A DNA stretch of 44,212 nucleotides, taken from the NCBI GenBank assembly GCA_937876775.1, contig CALEFA010000027.1, positions 1 to 44,212 on the forward strand, written 5' to 3'. The translations under genes and the position numbers were made by a program. The notes beneath the pieces are model-generated. The model made no database searches. It worked only from the letters and a program-made list of their open reading frames with translations, and had not been told where the DNA came from. Numbering within the stretch: position 1 is the stretch's first letter; each line of letters begins with the position of its first letter. Shown piece by piece: positions 1 to 8,195 of the stretch. The stretch is from an uncultured Rhodobiaceae bacterium. Its GTDB lineage: Bacteria > Pseudomonadota > Alphaproteobacteria > RS24.

Positions 1-1
1 A

Positions 2-94
2 CTTCCGGATGGTGAGGTCTTAGATGTTCATATGCCAGATCAAATAAGTTTAGCGATTGGAGACGAAGTAGAAGCAGAAATAGTAAACAAATGA
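2..94 (+). CDS. C-terminal fragment of an unidentified protein
   Basis: An open frame runs in from the left edge and ends at TGA 92-94, giving 30 residues of a protein tail. It is acidic and ends in ...GDEVEAEIVNK. I do not recognise the family; the alternating hydrophobic and acidic ending resembles a small beta-barrel edge such as a TOBE-like domain, but 30 residues are too few to say. The stop overlaps an ATGATG that opens only a 13-codon frame. It probably belongs to the integrated element. Confidence 0.4.
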   Translation, partial: LPDGEVLDVHMPDQISLAIGDEVEAEIVNK

Positions 95-138
95 TGGGGC
101 AGAGAAACGGATGGATTATGACGACCCTCTGAAATATG

Positions 139-160
139 GTATACAGTAAAGGTATACAGT
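139..160 (+). repeat. Two direct copies of GGTATACAGT beside the tRNA scar
   Basis: The decamer GGTATACAGT occurs at 139-148 and 151-160, a 12-base period, about 40 bases before the tRNA-Arg fragment. Each copy contains the palindrome GTATAC. Short direct repeats in this position are typical of integrase arm-type or excisionase binding sites. That role is inferred from position only. Confidence 0.5.
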
Positions 161-196
161 TATATCTAAGTGTTTGTTTTTATTACACGCACTTAA

Positions 197-243
197 GATT
201 CCTAATTTGGGGGCCGGTGGTTCGAATCCACCCGGGATCACCA
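197..243 (+). tRNA. 3' half of tRNA-Arg(CCT), attachment-site scar
   Basis: The stretch folds as the distal half of a tRNA: anticodon loop TTCCTAA at 199-205 (anticodon CCT at 201-203), 3' anticodon stem TTTGG, variable loop GGGCC, T-arm GGTGG-TTCGAAT-CCACC at 216-232, acceptor strand CGGGATC, discriminator A and encoded CCA at 241-243. The bases before it do not restore the anticodon stem fully, and no D-arm or matching acceptor strand GATCCCG lies upstream within reach. It is therefore a partial gene. The break at the anticodon loop matches the usual crossover point of tyrosine recombinases, so this is probably the att site at the island's right end. Confidence 0.75.
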
Positions 244-278
244 GCCATCCCCCTAGACAATAAGCGCCAGCGGGCTAT

Positions 279-920
279 ATGTGGATTATGAGTGATGTTC
301 CATTTGACCAAAAACCTGACAAGCAACGGCGCGGGCCTCCGCTTCTATCATGCTATGACAGCCTAGAAGACAGTTGCGAATATGCTTGGTCAATGCTGAG
401 CCGCGGTGTGAAAGACGCGCGCGCACCATTTCATACCCCTACTGTTGCCACCGTTGATGCCAATGGCCAGCCGCATATGCGTACAATTGTGCTGCGTGCC
501 TGTGACCCAGAAGCGCGTCGTTTGCGCTTTCACACTGACACGCGTTCTTCGAAAGTCGCGCAACTGGCACAAAACCCCATTGCTGCCATGCATTTTTATG
601 ATGCGCAGGCTAAAATTCAATTGCGGCTAACCGTGCATTTGCAGCCCCTGTCCGGCGATGAGTTGGAAGCCGCTTGGGCTGCGACCCGTCCCATGAGCCG
701 CGAGTGTTATCAAGTCACGCAAGGGCCCGGCACCGCTTTACAAACGCCAAGTGACGTTACCTTTGATGCCACTGCAACTAATGATGGCCGCGATTTCTTT
801 GTACCAATTGGCGCCGATATACAGACCATTGAGTGGCTTTATTTGGCCGCCAAAGGCCACCGTCGCGCCTTGTTTGATTTTCAAAATGGTGAAACCAAAT
901 TGCAATGGCTGGTACCTTAA
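279..920 (+). CDS. Pyridoxamine 5'-phosphate oxidase-family flavoprotein
   Basis: A 213-residue protein with the split-barrel FMN-binding fold of PNPOx relatives. The N-terminal core shows FHTPTVATVDANGQPHMRT followed by a VLR strand and LRFHTDTRSSKVAQL, which match the FMN phosphate-binding pattern of PdxH-like enzymes. The C-terminal part keeps an aromatic-rich ending around GHRRALFDF but not the clear PdxH substrate signature, so it is better called a PNPOx-like protein (Alr4036 type) than PdxH. The substrate is unknown. ATG 279 and ATG 288 are both possible starts; neither has a strong ribosome site. It is the first intact gene after the tRNA scar and reads alone on the plus strand. Confidence 0.75.
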   Translation: MWIMSDVPFDQKPDKQRRGPPLLSCYDSLEDSCEYAWSMLSRGVKDARAPFHTPTVATVDANGQPHMRTIVLRACDPEARRLRFHTDTRSSKVAQLAQNPIAAMHFYDAQAKIQLRLTVHLQPLSGDELEAAWAATRPMSRECYQVTQGPGTALQTPSDVTFDATATNDGRDFFVPIGADIQTIEWLYLAAKGHRRALFDFQNGETKLQWLVP

Positions 921-1006
921 TCCTGCTAGCCTGCGACAGCATAGCGCTTGGCAGGCACAGCCAAACGATTTATCTACATTAACGAATTCTAATGAGAGAG
1001 ATAATG

Positions 1007-1396
1007 ATGAAAAAGACGCTGACCCTTGCCGCCCTAATGTTAGCCCCCTGCCTTGCGTTTGCCGCGCCATATCCTGATGGCGACGCGACAAAAGGCGCCA
1101 AAGTTTTCAAAAAATGCGTATCGTGCCACCGTGTTGGCGCTGACGCCAAAAATCTCGTTGGCCCGCAATTAAACAGTATCATTGGTCGCGAGATTGCTGT
1201 CCTCTCAGATTATACCTACTCCAAAGGCATGATAGCCTTTGCTGAAACCGCGAAAGTTTGGGACGAGGCGACGCTGGATGCTTATTTGGCCAATCCGCGC
1301 AAAACAGTAAAAGGCACGCGCATGGCTTTCGCTGGCTTACGCAAAGACTCACAACGTCACGATGTCATTGCGTATTTGAAACAAGCGTCAAAATAA
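1007..1396 (+). CDS. Periplasmic class I cytochrome c
   Basis: A small exported haem protein. A Sec signal (MKKTLTLAALMLAPCLAFA) should be cut after AFA, leaving a mature domain of about 110 residues. The haem motif CVSCH is at residues 37-41 and the probable axial Met sits in KGTRMAF near the C terminus, so the pattern is that of c2/c550-type electron carriers between respiratory complexes. GAGAGAG at 994-1000 is better spaced for ATG 1007 than for ATG 1004 or the in-frame ATG at 992. A strong hairpin terminator follows. The electron-transfer partners are not encoded nearby. Confidence 0.88.
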   Translation: MKKTLTLAALMLAPCLAFAAPYPDGDATKGAKVFKKCVSCHRVGADAKNLVGPQLNSIIGREIAVLSDYTYSKGMIAFAETAKVWDEATLDAYLANPRKTVKGTRMAFAGLRKDSQRHDVIAYLKQASK

Positions 1397-1418
1397 AACA
1401 CCCACATATTAAAACAAA

Positions 1419-1450
1419 AAAGAGCGCGGCATGCCGCGCTCTTTGTATTT
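1419..1450. terminator. Intrinsic terminator between convergent genes
   Basis: A 12-base arm AAAGAGCGCGGC (1419-1430) pairs perfectly with 1433-1444 and is flanked by an A-run on the left and a T-rich stretch on the right. It can stop transcription from both the cytochrome c gene and the convergent thiolase gene. Confidence 0.85.
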
Positions 1451-1480
1451 AACGAGTTATTTCGAGTGGCTCAGCCTTGC

Positions 1481-2647
1481 TTATTTGACCCGCTCAAGAA
1501 TTGACAAATAATTGGCCACTGCAGCGCCGCCCATGTTGAAAATGCCAGCCAGCTTGGCGTCTTTTACCTGCATTTCCCCAGCATCATTCATCAACTGACG
1601 CGAAGCCATCACATGCATAGAAACACCTGTCGCACCAACCGGATGACCCTTGGCTTTCAAGCCACCTGATGGGTTCACAGGTAATTTGCCGTCCTTATAA
1701 ACCGTCCCGTCGGCCAGCACATCGGCGCCCTTGCCGGCCTCGGCAAGTCCCATGGCTTCATATTGAATAAGCTCGGCAATGGTGAAACAGTCATGTGTTT
1801 CGACCAAGCTCAAATCATTTAGCGAAACGCCCGCCTCAGCCAAACCATTGCGCCAAGCCGTGGCCGGGCCATCAAACGCGGTAACATCGCGTTTGCTCAT
1901 TGGCAAAAAGTCATTAGCTTGTTGGCGCGCACGAAAGGCAATTGCTTTGTCATGGTCTTGCGCGGTTTCTTCATCGCACAAGATAATGGCTGCGGCACCG
2001 TCCGAAATCATTGAGCAATCCGTGCGCTTCAATGGGCCGGCGACAATCGGGTTCTTGTCAGATTCGGCGCGGCAGAAATCAAAGCCAAAATCTTTCTGCA
2101 TATGGGCCAATGGATTAACTGAGCCATTTTTGTGGTTTTTCGCCGCAATCTGGGCCAAAGCATCGCTTTGGTCGCCATATTTCTGGAAATATTTACCAGC
2201 CACGACGCCGAAAATTCCGGGGAAGGTCAGCCCTTGGTCACCCTCTTCAGGCATATAGCTGGCACGCGATAAACAGCGGCCCACATCAGCGCTCGACAAA
2301 TGTGTCATTTTTTCAACGCCAATAGCCAACACCCGACGAGCCCGTCCGGCTTCGATCAAATTGGCCGCTTGGAAAACCGCCGCTGAACCGGAGCCACAGG
2401 CGTTTTCAACCCGCGTTGATGGCGTGAAACGGAAGGCGTCGCTGACTTGCAAAGCCATAGACGAAATGAAATCCTGCTCCGACATACCGGCGTTAAAAGT
2501 GGCGACATAAATCGCATCAATATCTTCTGGCCCGACACCAGCATCAGCCATTGCCTCATTGGCCGCTGAGACCAGCAAATCTTCCAAACCTTGGTCTTCT
2601 AATTTACCGAATTTTGTGTGGCCCCAGCCAACGATACATACAGACAT
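1481..2647 (-). CDS. SCP2-type thiolase (acetyl-CoA acetyltransferase family)
   Basis: A 388-residue thiolase-fold protein. The nucleophilic Cys84 lies in VENACGSGSAA, the THDCFTIAELI segment typical of SCP2-type thiolases precedes the C-terminal third, and NPSGGLKAKGHPVGATG carries the catalytic His. The last motif reads NMGGAA and lacks the second Cys of biosynthetic thiolases, as is usual for the SCP2 branch. It probably condenses or cleaves acyl-CoA; the chain length cannot be told. GGGGAG stands six bases before the ATG. It may form a minus-strand unit with the alpha/beta hydrolase upstream, 67 bases away. Confidence 0.85.
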   Translation of the reverse strand: MSVCIVGWGHTKFGKLEDQGLEDLLVSAANEAMADAGVGPEDIDAIYVATFNAGMSEQDFISSMALQVSDAFRFTPSTRVENACGSGSAAVFQAANLIEAGRARRVLAIGVEKMTHLSSADVGRCLSRASYMPEEGDQGLTFPGIFGVVAGKYFQKYGDQSDALAQIAAKNHKNGSVNPLAHMQKDFGFDFCRAESDKNPIVAGPLKRTDCSMISDGAAAIILCDEETAQDHDKAIAFRARQQANDFLPMSKRDVTAFDGPATAWRNGLAEAGVSLNDLSLVETHDCFTIAELIQYEAMGLAEAGKGADVLADGTVYKDGKLPVNPSGGLKAKGHPVGATGVSMHVMASRQLMNDAGEMQVKDAKLAGIFNMGGAAVANYLSILERVK

Positions 2648-2714
2648 TTCTTGCTCCCCTGAATTAACGCCTTCTATGATGAGACGCGCATATCACAATT
2701 TAGCCCGCCAATTG

Positions 2715-3596
2715 TCAAGCGAGGCTTAAGAATTTGGCGATTTCTGGCCCGATAATATTTTCTATCCCCGGACCAATATCATGGCCCATGCCGGCCACTA
2801 ATAGCCATGTGGCATGCGGCACATGATCGGCAATGTCTTGGCCACAAACCGGCTGCAATAATGCGTCGCTATCACCATGAATCACCATGAAAGGAACCTT
2901 GATCGTCGCCAGTCGGTCGGCCCGGCTGCCATCGGCCAAAGCCGCAGCCATTTGTCGAATAACCCCTTGAGGGTGATAACTGCGCGCAACAATCTTCTGA
3001 GCCAAAGCGCGGCGGTCAGCTTCTGGTGTTGGAAACCCCGGGCTCATAAATTGTCCTAGGCTGGCGGTCAGCTCATCGATTAAGGTCGCTTCATCTTCAG
3101 CCCCACTCGGTGCCAATGCGCCAGCGTCGGGTGGCGGCAAATCAGGATTGCCCGACGATGACATGACGCAAATTACATGCGACATACGCGCGCCATGTGA
3201 AAAAGCCAAATGCTGGGCCACCATGCCGCCCAAAGACATCCCAAATATATTGGCCTTATCGATGGCCAGCGCATCCATCAAGCCAATCACGTCTTGCGCC
3301 ATATCGGCAATCGTATAAGGCACAGGAAACATCGCCCCAGAGCTGGCACCAGCCATTAGGGCGCCGATATCGGGCACCCCCGCAGCATCCAGCTTTTGGC
3401 TTAACCCAACGTCGCGATTATCGAATAAAATGAGCTCTAAACCAAGGTCGAGATAATAATCAAGAAAGGCTTCCGGCCACTGAATGAGCTGTGTGCCAAG
3501 CCCACGAATTAAAATCAACGGCGCCGCACCACTGGCCCGTTCTGGCTTGCGATGTTCGTAATAAAGGCTGATGTCATTGACCAAAATTTGCGGCAT
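2715..3596 (-). CDS. Alpha/beta hydrolase
   Basis: A 293-residue cytoplasmic hydrolase with no signal peptide. The nucleophile elbow is GMSLGG with Ser121; the acid is probably Asp244 in HGDSDALLQ and the base His272 in GMGHDIG, giving a full triad. The N-terminal block with RGLGTQLIQW and DNRDVGLS resembles the aclacinomycin methylesterase-like branch. It could be an esterase or lactonase; the substrate is unknown. It lies just upstream of the thiolase on the same strand and is divergent from glpD. Confidence 0.82.
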   Translation of the reverse strand: MPQILVNDISLYYEHRKPERASGAAPLILIRGLGTQLIQWPEAFLDYYLDLGLELILFDNRDVGLSQKLDAAGVPDIGALMAGASSGAMFPVPYTIADMAQDVIGLMDALAIDKANIFGMSLGGMVAQHLAFSHGARMSHVICVMSSSGNPDLPPPDAGALAPSGAEDEATLIDELTASLGQFMSPGFPTPEADRRALAQKIVARSYHPQGVIRQMAAALADGSRADRLATIKVPFMVIHGDSDALLQPVCGQDIADHVPHATWLLVAGMGHDIGPGIENIIGPEIAKFLSLA

Positions 3597-3623
3597 TTTC
3601 TCTCCCCCTAAAATGTAAATAAT

Positions 3624-3652
3624 AGTCTATACTGCAGAATTTCACGTAACAA
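3624..3652 (-). promoter_or_regulatory. Possible promoter for the alpha/beta hydrolase-thiolase unit
   Basis: Read on the minus strand, TTGTTA (3652-3647) and TAGACT (3629-3624) are separated by 17 bases; each matches the sigma-70 consensus at four of six positions. It lies 28 bases before the hydrolase start. Confidence 0.35.
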
Positions 3653-3684
3653 GCAGGCCGATTGGCCGCCCCATAGGTTGGTTT

Positions 3685-5328
3685 ATGCTTCACCCCATGC
3701 AACGAGATTTTGCGTCCTTCGCACAGACCCATTTTGATGTGCTGGTCATTGGCGGCGGCGCAACTGGTGCTTCGATTGCACTTGATGCCAGCCTGCGCGG
3801 CTTGCGCGTCGGCTTGTTGGAAAAAGGCGATTTCTCGGGCGCTACGTCGGCCGCCTCATCGAAACTCATGCACGGTGGTTTGCGCTATTTGGTCAATGGG
3901 GAAATTGGTTTAGTGCGCGAAGGCCTGCGCGAGCGGCGTGTCTGGCAACGTGTCGCGAAACATCTTGTGCGCCCCTTGCCGTTTCTTCTGCCGACTTATA
4001 AAACGCGGATGCAAAGCAAGTTTATCATTCGGCTCGGGCTTTCAGCCTATGATTTCTTGGCTTTTGGACGCAATTTCGGCATGGATGCCATGCAGCGCAT
4101 GCCCAGTTATCGTTCGCTCAATGTCGCGCAAACTATGGGTTTGATGCCGCATTTACAGCGCCATAATATGACGGGCAGTATGGTTTATCACGATGCGCAA
4201 ATGCTGTCCCCTGAGCGCCTGTGCCTCGCCATATTGCGCACCGCCCACGAGGCTGGCGCGCGGGTCATTAACTATGTCGAAGCCAACGATTTCATTGTCG
4301 AACAAGGACGCATTACGGGTGTCCGTGCGAGCGATAAATTAACCGGGCAAGCGGCCAGTATAAACGCTGATTGTGTGGTCAATGCAGCTGGGCCATGGGC
4401 CGATATGGTGATGCAAAATGCGCTCAATGCACCGCCGCCAAGAAAACTCGTGCGCTCAAAAGGTATTCATTTTTTAACCCGTGACGTCACCCGTGGCACC
4501 GCCCTCACCATACCGATTGGTGATGAACATTTATTCGTTCTTCCGTGGCAAGGCAAAAGCCTGTTTGCCACCACTGACACATTTTACAATGGCGACCCCG
4601 ATAAGGTGACGCCAGAGTTTTCTGATATTGAACAATTGCTCGGCAAAGCCAATCAAGCCCTACCGGGACTTGAGTTGACGGTAAAAGATATTGACTATGT
4701 CTATGCTGGTTTACGCCCGCTGGTCGCCGACCCAGCGACACCCGATAAGGTCACTTATGGGCTCAGTCGCGGTAGCGAAATTGTCGACCATGAAAACCAG
4801 GGAGGGCCTGCCGGATTATTCTCAGCATTGGGCGGAAAATGGACAACCAGCCGCCGCCTTGCCGAAGAGGTCGTCGATTTGGTTGGTGCCCGTTTGGGTA
4901 TTGGCAACGGCAAATGCCGCACCAGCGACACATTGCTGGCTTGCACACCGCGCCAAAACATAGCCGACTTTATGGATCAAATGCGGGCTGATTATCCGCA
5001 GGTGCAAACCGATAAATTAGATGGGCTAGCGCGCCTCTATGGCCGATTGCTGCCCGATCTCTTGGCACAAAAACCAGTAGGACTGAGCAAGCTAAAAGAT
5101 CCGCTTCTGGCGGCATGCGTCAGTTTTGCCGTCCAACACGAAATGGCACAGACCCTTGAGGATGTGATTTTACGGCGATTGATCGTTGGGCAGACCGGCG
5201 ACATGTCAGCCGCAAAAATCGCCATCATCGCTGATTATATGGCCAAACAACTTGCTTGGTCAGAAGACGAAAAACAACGCCAGTGTGACCAAGTTTCAGC
5301 TTGCTTGGCAATACCGACCAAACCCTAG
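3685..5328 (+). CDS. glpD: Aerobic glycerol-3-phosphate dehydrogenase
   Basis: A 547-residue FAD enzyme that oxidises glycerol 3-phosphate to dihydroxyacetone phosphate and feeds electrons to quinone at the inner membrane. The N-terminal dinucleotide fold VLVIGGGATGASIALDA is followed by SKLMHGGLRYL, the GlpD signature; GLRPLV and GGKWTTSRRLAEE mark the distal FAD region, and a C-terminal helical domain follows. It is somewhat longer than E. coli GlpD. ATG 3685 is preceded by an AGG; ATG 3697 is an alternative. Its end overlaps the convergent acyl-CoA synthetase gene by four bases. No glpF or glpK is near, so it may serve phospholipid-derived glycerol phosphate. Confidence 0.9.
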   Translation: MLHPMQRDFASFAQTHFDVLVIGGGATGASIALDASLRGLRVGLLEKGDFSGATSAASSKLMHGGLRYLVNGEIGLVREGLRERRVWQRVAKHLVRPLPFLLPTYKTRMQSKFIIRLGLSAYDFLAFGRNFGMDAMQRMPSYRSLNVAQTMGLMPHLQRHNMTGSMVYHDAQMLSPERLCLAILRTAHEAGARVINYVEANDFIVEQGRITGVRASDKLTGQAASINADCVVNAAGPWADMVMQNALNAPPPRKLVRSKGIHFLTRDVTRGTALTIPIGDEHLFVLPWQGKSLFATTDTFYNGDPDKVTPEFSDIEQLLGKANQALPGLELTVKDIDYVYAGLRPLVADPATPDKVTYGLSRGSEIVDHENQGGPAGLFSALGGKWTTSRRLAEEVVDLVGARLGIGNGKCRTSDTLLACTPRQNIADFMDQMRADYPQVQTDKLDGLARLYGRLLPDLLAQKPVGLSKLKDPLLAACVSFAVQHEMAQTLEDVILRRLIVGQTGDMSAAKIAIIADYMAKQLAWSEDEKQRQCDQVSACLAIPTKP

Positions 5329-6878
5329 CCAACGCGACGTTCTTGGCCGTCCCAATAGGGTTCGCGCAATTCGCGGCGCAGAATTTTGCCCGATGGATTA
5401 CGCGGCAATGCATCAATAAAATCAACCGACTTGGGCAATTTATAGCCTGCGATACGCTCGCGGGCCCAATCGATAATCTCTTGCGCTTGCACCTCAGCCC
5501 CCGCCTCAAGCACGACGCAAGCCTTCACCGCTTCGCCCCAACGCTCATCTGGCACGCCGATCACCGCCACATCAGTAATTTGCGGGTGCGCGAAAAGTGC
5601 GTTCTCGACTTCCGCCGGATAGACGTTTTCACCCCCCGACACAATCATGTCTTTCACCCGATCGTGAATGAACACATAACCTTCATCATCTAGGAACCCC
5701 GCATCGCCAGTGTAGAAATAGCCGTCACGAATAGCATCTTGCGTGGCCGCATCATTGTGCCAATAGCCCTTCATATTGCTTTTAGCGCGCATGATAATCT
5801 CACCGACCTCGCCCTGCGGCACATCCTTACCATTTTCATCGACAATGCGAATATCGACACCCGTATTGGGCTTGCCGCATGAGCGCAATTTTCCGCGTGC
5901 TGGATCATGGTCGGCAGGCGGCAAATGGGTCGCACAGCCGGTGGTTTCGGTGAGGCCATAGACTTGCATGAAATCACATTTGAAAGCGGCAGAGGCTTGC
6001 ACCAGCAATTCTTCCGCAATTGGTGAAGCCCCATAAATCACCTGACGTACCGATGATAGATCAGTCGCCGCTAACGCTTCCTGCTGCATCACAAACAGAA
6101 TAACCGCCGGCACCATAAACAGGACGGAGATTTTTTCTTCGCCAATCAAGCGTAGAATTTCCGCCGGATCGACATCTGGCATTATGGTTACTTTACTGCC
6201 GGAATGTAGCCCAATCAGCCCGACATTAACCCCGGCAATATGGAAAAGCGGCATGCACAATAAGGCGTGGTCTTCGGTATTCCATTCCCCCCAATCGGCA
6301 CGGACTTGCACCAAAGCGTCTTGCATATTGCCATTGGTCAATTGCACGCCTTTGGGATGTCCGGTGGTGCCAGACGTGTAGAGCTGGATAAAATCATCGT
6401 CAAGCGCGCCCTGCATCATCGGATCTTCGGCCGCACTCGCGTCACGCCATTGCTCGAAATCATCCCATGCCGCGTGGCCGCCATTCATCGCAACAACTTT
6501 TTTCACGGTCGTGCAGTCGGGCATGATGCTTTCAATAAGCGGGACAAAATCCTCACCAACAAACACCATTTCAGCCTCGGCATTGTTCAATACATAGGCC
6601 ACTTCTGGGCCAGCGAGACGGGAATTGACGCCCACCATAACGGCACGTATTTTTTGCGCACCGAGAAGCAACTCGAAATAACGATCAGAATTCTTGCCCA
6701 TAAAGGCAATGCGTGCGTGTGGTTGAATGCCCTGTTTAAGAAGCGATTGCGCCACTTGGCTTGCGCGCGCATCTAAATCTCGATAGCTGGTCTCGCGGCC
6801 TTGAAAAACCAGTGCCGTATGGTCGCCGCGCTCTTGGGCTTTGCTGCGCAAAGCGTCAATCAATGTAAAATCTGTCAC
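5325..6878 (-). CDS. AMP-forming acyl-CoA synthetase
   Basis: A 517-residue adenylate-forming ligase that activates a carboxylic acid with ATP and joins it to CoA. The P-loop-like motif LYTSGTTGHPKGVQ, the hinge region YFYTGDAGFLDDEGY followed by KDMIVSGGENVYPAEVEN, and the C-terminal catalytic Lys in PRNPSGKILRREL are all intact. It is probably a medium- or long-chain acyl-CoA synthetase; specificity cannot be read. The GTG at 6878 is chosen because GGAGG (6890-6886) lies seven bases before it; the in-frame start six codons upstream has no such site. It fits the nearby thiolase as part of fatty acid use. Confidence 0.86.
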   Translation of the reverse strand: MTDFTLIDALRSKAQERGDHTALVFQGRETSYRDLDARASQVAQSLLKQGIQPHARIAFMGKNSDRYFELLLGAQKIRAVMVGVNSRLAGPEVAYVLNNAEAEMVFVGEDFVPLIESIMPDCTTVKKVVAMNGGHAAWDDFEQWRDASAAEDPMMQGALDDDFIQLYTSGTTGHPKGVQLTNGNMQDALVQVRADWGEWNTEDHALLCMPLFHIAGVNVGLIGLHSGSKVTIMPDVDPAEILRLIGEEKISVLFMVPAVILFVMQQEALAATDLSSVRQVIYGASPIAEELLVQASAAFKCDFMQVYGLTETTGCATHLPPADHDPARGKLRSCGKPNTGVDIRIVDENGKDVPQGEVGEIIMRAKSNMKGYWHNDAATQDAIRDGYFYTGDAGFLDDEGYVFIHDRVKDMIVSGGENVYPAEVENALFAHPQITDVAVIGVPDERWGEAVKACVVLEAGAEVQAQEIIDWARERIAGYKLPKSVDFIDALPRNPSGKILRRELREPYWDGQERRVG

Positions 6879-6967
6879 GTGAAGTCCTCCCTGCAAGAAT
6901 TTTACCTGCGAAAAAAGCTATGTAAAGGCTTTGATTCTGGGTAGAGTTTAGTCAAAGGGAGGCGTCC

Positions 6968-7948
6968 ATGACCATTGCACATCCAAAATTTGCCTATCAA
7001 AAAGGCCTGCACCAAATTGGGAACGGCGCCTACGCATGGCTGCAACCTGACGGCGGCTGGGGGTGGTCGAATTCAGGCCTGATTGTCGATAATGATCAAG
7101 CTCTTGTGGTTGATACTTTATTCGACGTGCCGCTGACGCAAGATATGCTGGCCGCTTATGCCGATGCCGAGAGCGCCGCTAAAAAAATCAATAAGGTCAT
7201 CAACACGCACCACAATGGTGATCATTGCAATGGCAATTGCTGCTGCCCTGATGCGCAGATTATCGCCCATCGCGCCACTGCTGAGCATATGTTGCTCGAA
7301 CCCCCAGAATTGGTGCAAGGGTTTTTAGATGCGGCGGCCGATTTAGGTGACATGGGGAAATATCTGACCAGTTGTTTCGGGCCATTTGATTTCAAATCAG
7401 TTGACCAAAAAATTCCTGATACTTTATTCGACGGCGACCTCGACATTAAAGTCGGCGACAAAACCGTGCACCTCATTCATGTTGGCCCGGCCCATACGCA
7501 AGGCGACACGCTGGTTCATGTGCCAGCTGATAAAACAGTCTATACAGGCGATATTCTATTCATTGGCGGCCATCCAATTATTTGGGAAGGGCCGGTGCAA
7601 AACTGGATTAATGCCTGCGATAAAATCATCGCTATGGATGTTGAAACAATTGTCCCCGGACACGGGCCCATCACCACCAAAGAAGGCGTTGAGGAAATGC
7701 GGCACTATTTGGTGACCCTACGCAATGAAGCACGACGGCGCTATGAAGCCGGCATGAACTATAAAGAAGCGGCGTTTGATATTGCGCTCGGTGTGTTCGA
7801 CGATTGGGGCGACCGCGAACGCGTCGTAGTCAATTGCGCCACACTGTTCCATGAATTTGGCGCCGCAGACAAACCAGATATAGCGGCGCTTTTTGGTGGC
7901 ATGGCAGAATATGCAACAGCCCGTCCGCAAACGACACCCGAAGCCTAA
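6968..7948 (+). CDS. Metallo-beta-lactamase-fold hydrolase with a variant zinc motif
   Basis: A 326-residue MBL-fold protein, start supported by GGGAGG. The metal motif reads HHNGDH at residues 81-86, so the usual HxHxDH is HxNxDH with Asn83 in the place of a site-1 His. The other ligands appear present: His176 (GPAHTQGD), Asp195 (VYTGDILF) and His232 (VPGHGP). A CCC triplet at 91-93 directly follows the metal motif. It has no signal peptide. One base separates it from the TusA-like gene, so the two are probably translated together, which hints at a sulfur-related substrate; this is inference. Confidence 0.82.
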   Translation: MTIAHPKFAYQKGLHQIGNGAYAWLQPDGGWGWSNSGLIVDNDQALVVDTLFDVPLTQDMLAAYADAESAAKKINKVINTHHNGDHCNGNCCCPDAQIIAHRATAEHMLLEPPELVQGFLDAAADLGDMGKYLTSCFGPFDFKSVDQKIPDTLFDGDLDIKVGDKTVHLIHVGPAHTQGDTLVHVPADKTVYTGDILFIGGHPIIWEGPVQNWINACDKIIAMDVETIVPGHGPITTKEGVEEMRHYLVTLRNEARRRYEAGMNYKEAAFDIALGVFDDWGDRERVVVNCATLFHEFGAADKPDIAALFGGMAEYATARPQTTPEA

Positions 7949-7949
7949 C

Positions 7950-8195
7950 ATGCTAATCGATGCGACGGGTTTGACCTGCCCTATACCTGTTTTACGGCTG
8001 CAAAAGACCTTGCGCCAGCTTGCGCCCGCCAGCGAGGTGACCTTGCACGCGACCGACAAAATGGCGGTGATTGATGTGCCGCATTTTTGCAATGAAAATG
8101 GTCATGAACTGCTCAGTTCAGAAACCCAAGAGGGAGCCGGGCCGGGCGGTATGGATTTATTATTGTTCCAAGTACGAAAAAATTCAGCCGCGTAA
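7950..8195 (+). CDS. TusA-family sulfur carrier protein
   Basis: An 81-residue protein of the TusA/YeeD/SirA family. The signature CPIPVLRLQKTL has the active Cys at residue 10, and the short alpha/beta domain continues to the end. Family members carry a persulfide for tRNA thiolation, molybdenum cofactor work or sulfur oxidation. Which one applies is not visible; the adjacent MBL hydrolase favours a sulfur-handling role. Its ATG starts one base after the upstream stop, and its last 12 bases overlap the convergent ArsC-like gene. Confidence 0.85.
   Translation: MLIDATGLTCPIPVLRLQKTLRQLAPASEVTLHATDKMAVIDVPHFCNENGHELLSSETQEGAGPGGMDLLLFQVRKNSAA

Larger units (their letters stand above)
1..197. 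mobile_element. End of a probable integrated element (genomic island or prophage)
   Basis: This stretch precedes a truncated tRNA-Arg 3' half and holds only the tail of one reading frame, a pair of short direct repeats and AT-rich non-coding sequence. Its codon choice (ATA, GTA, AGA-type) is richer in A and T than that of the genes from 279 onward. Tyrosine-recombinase elements commonly integrate into tRNA genes and leave one truncated copy at the far end. No integrase is visible, because the element lies to the left of the window, so the assignment rests on the tRNA scar and composition. Confidence 0.5.

Noticed and set aside
3628..3633. TATACT as a glpD -10 box
   Set aside because: No -35 at 16-18 bases upstream and no extended -10.
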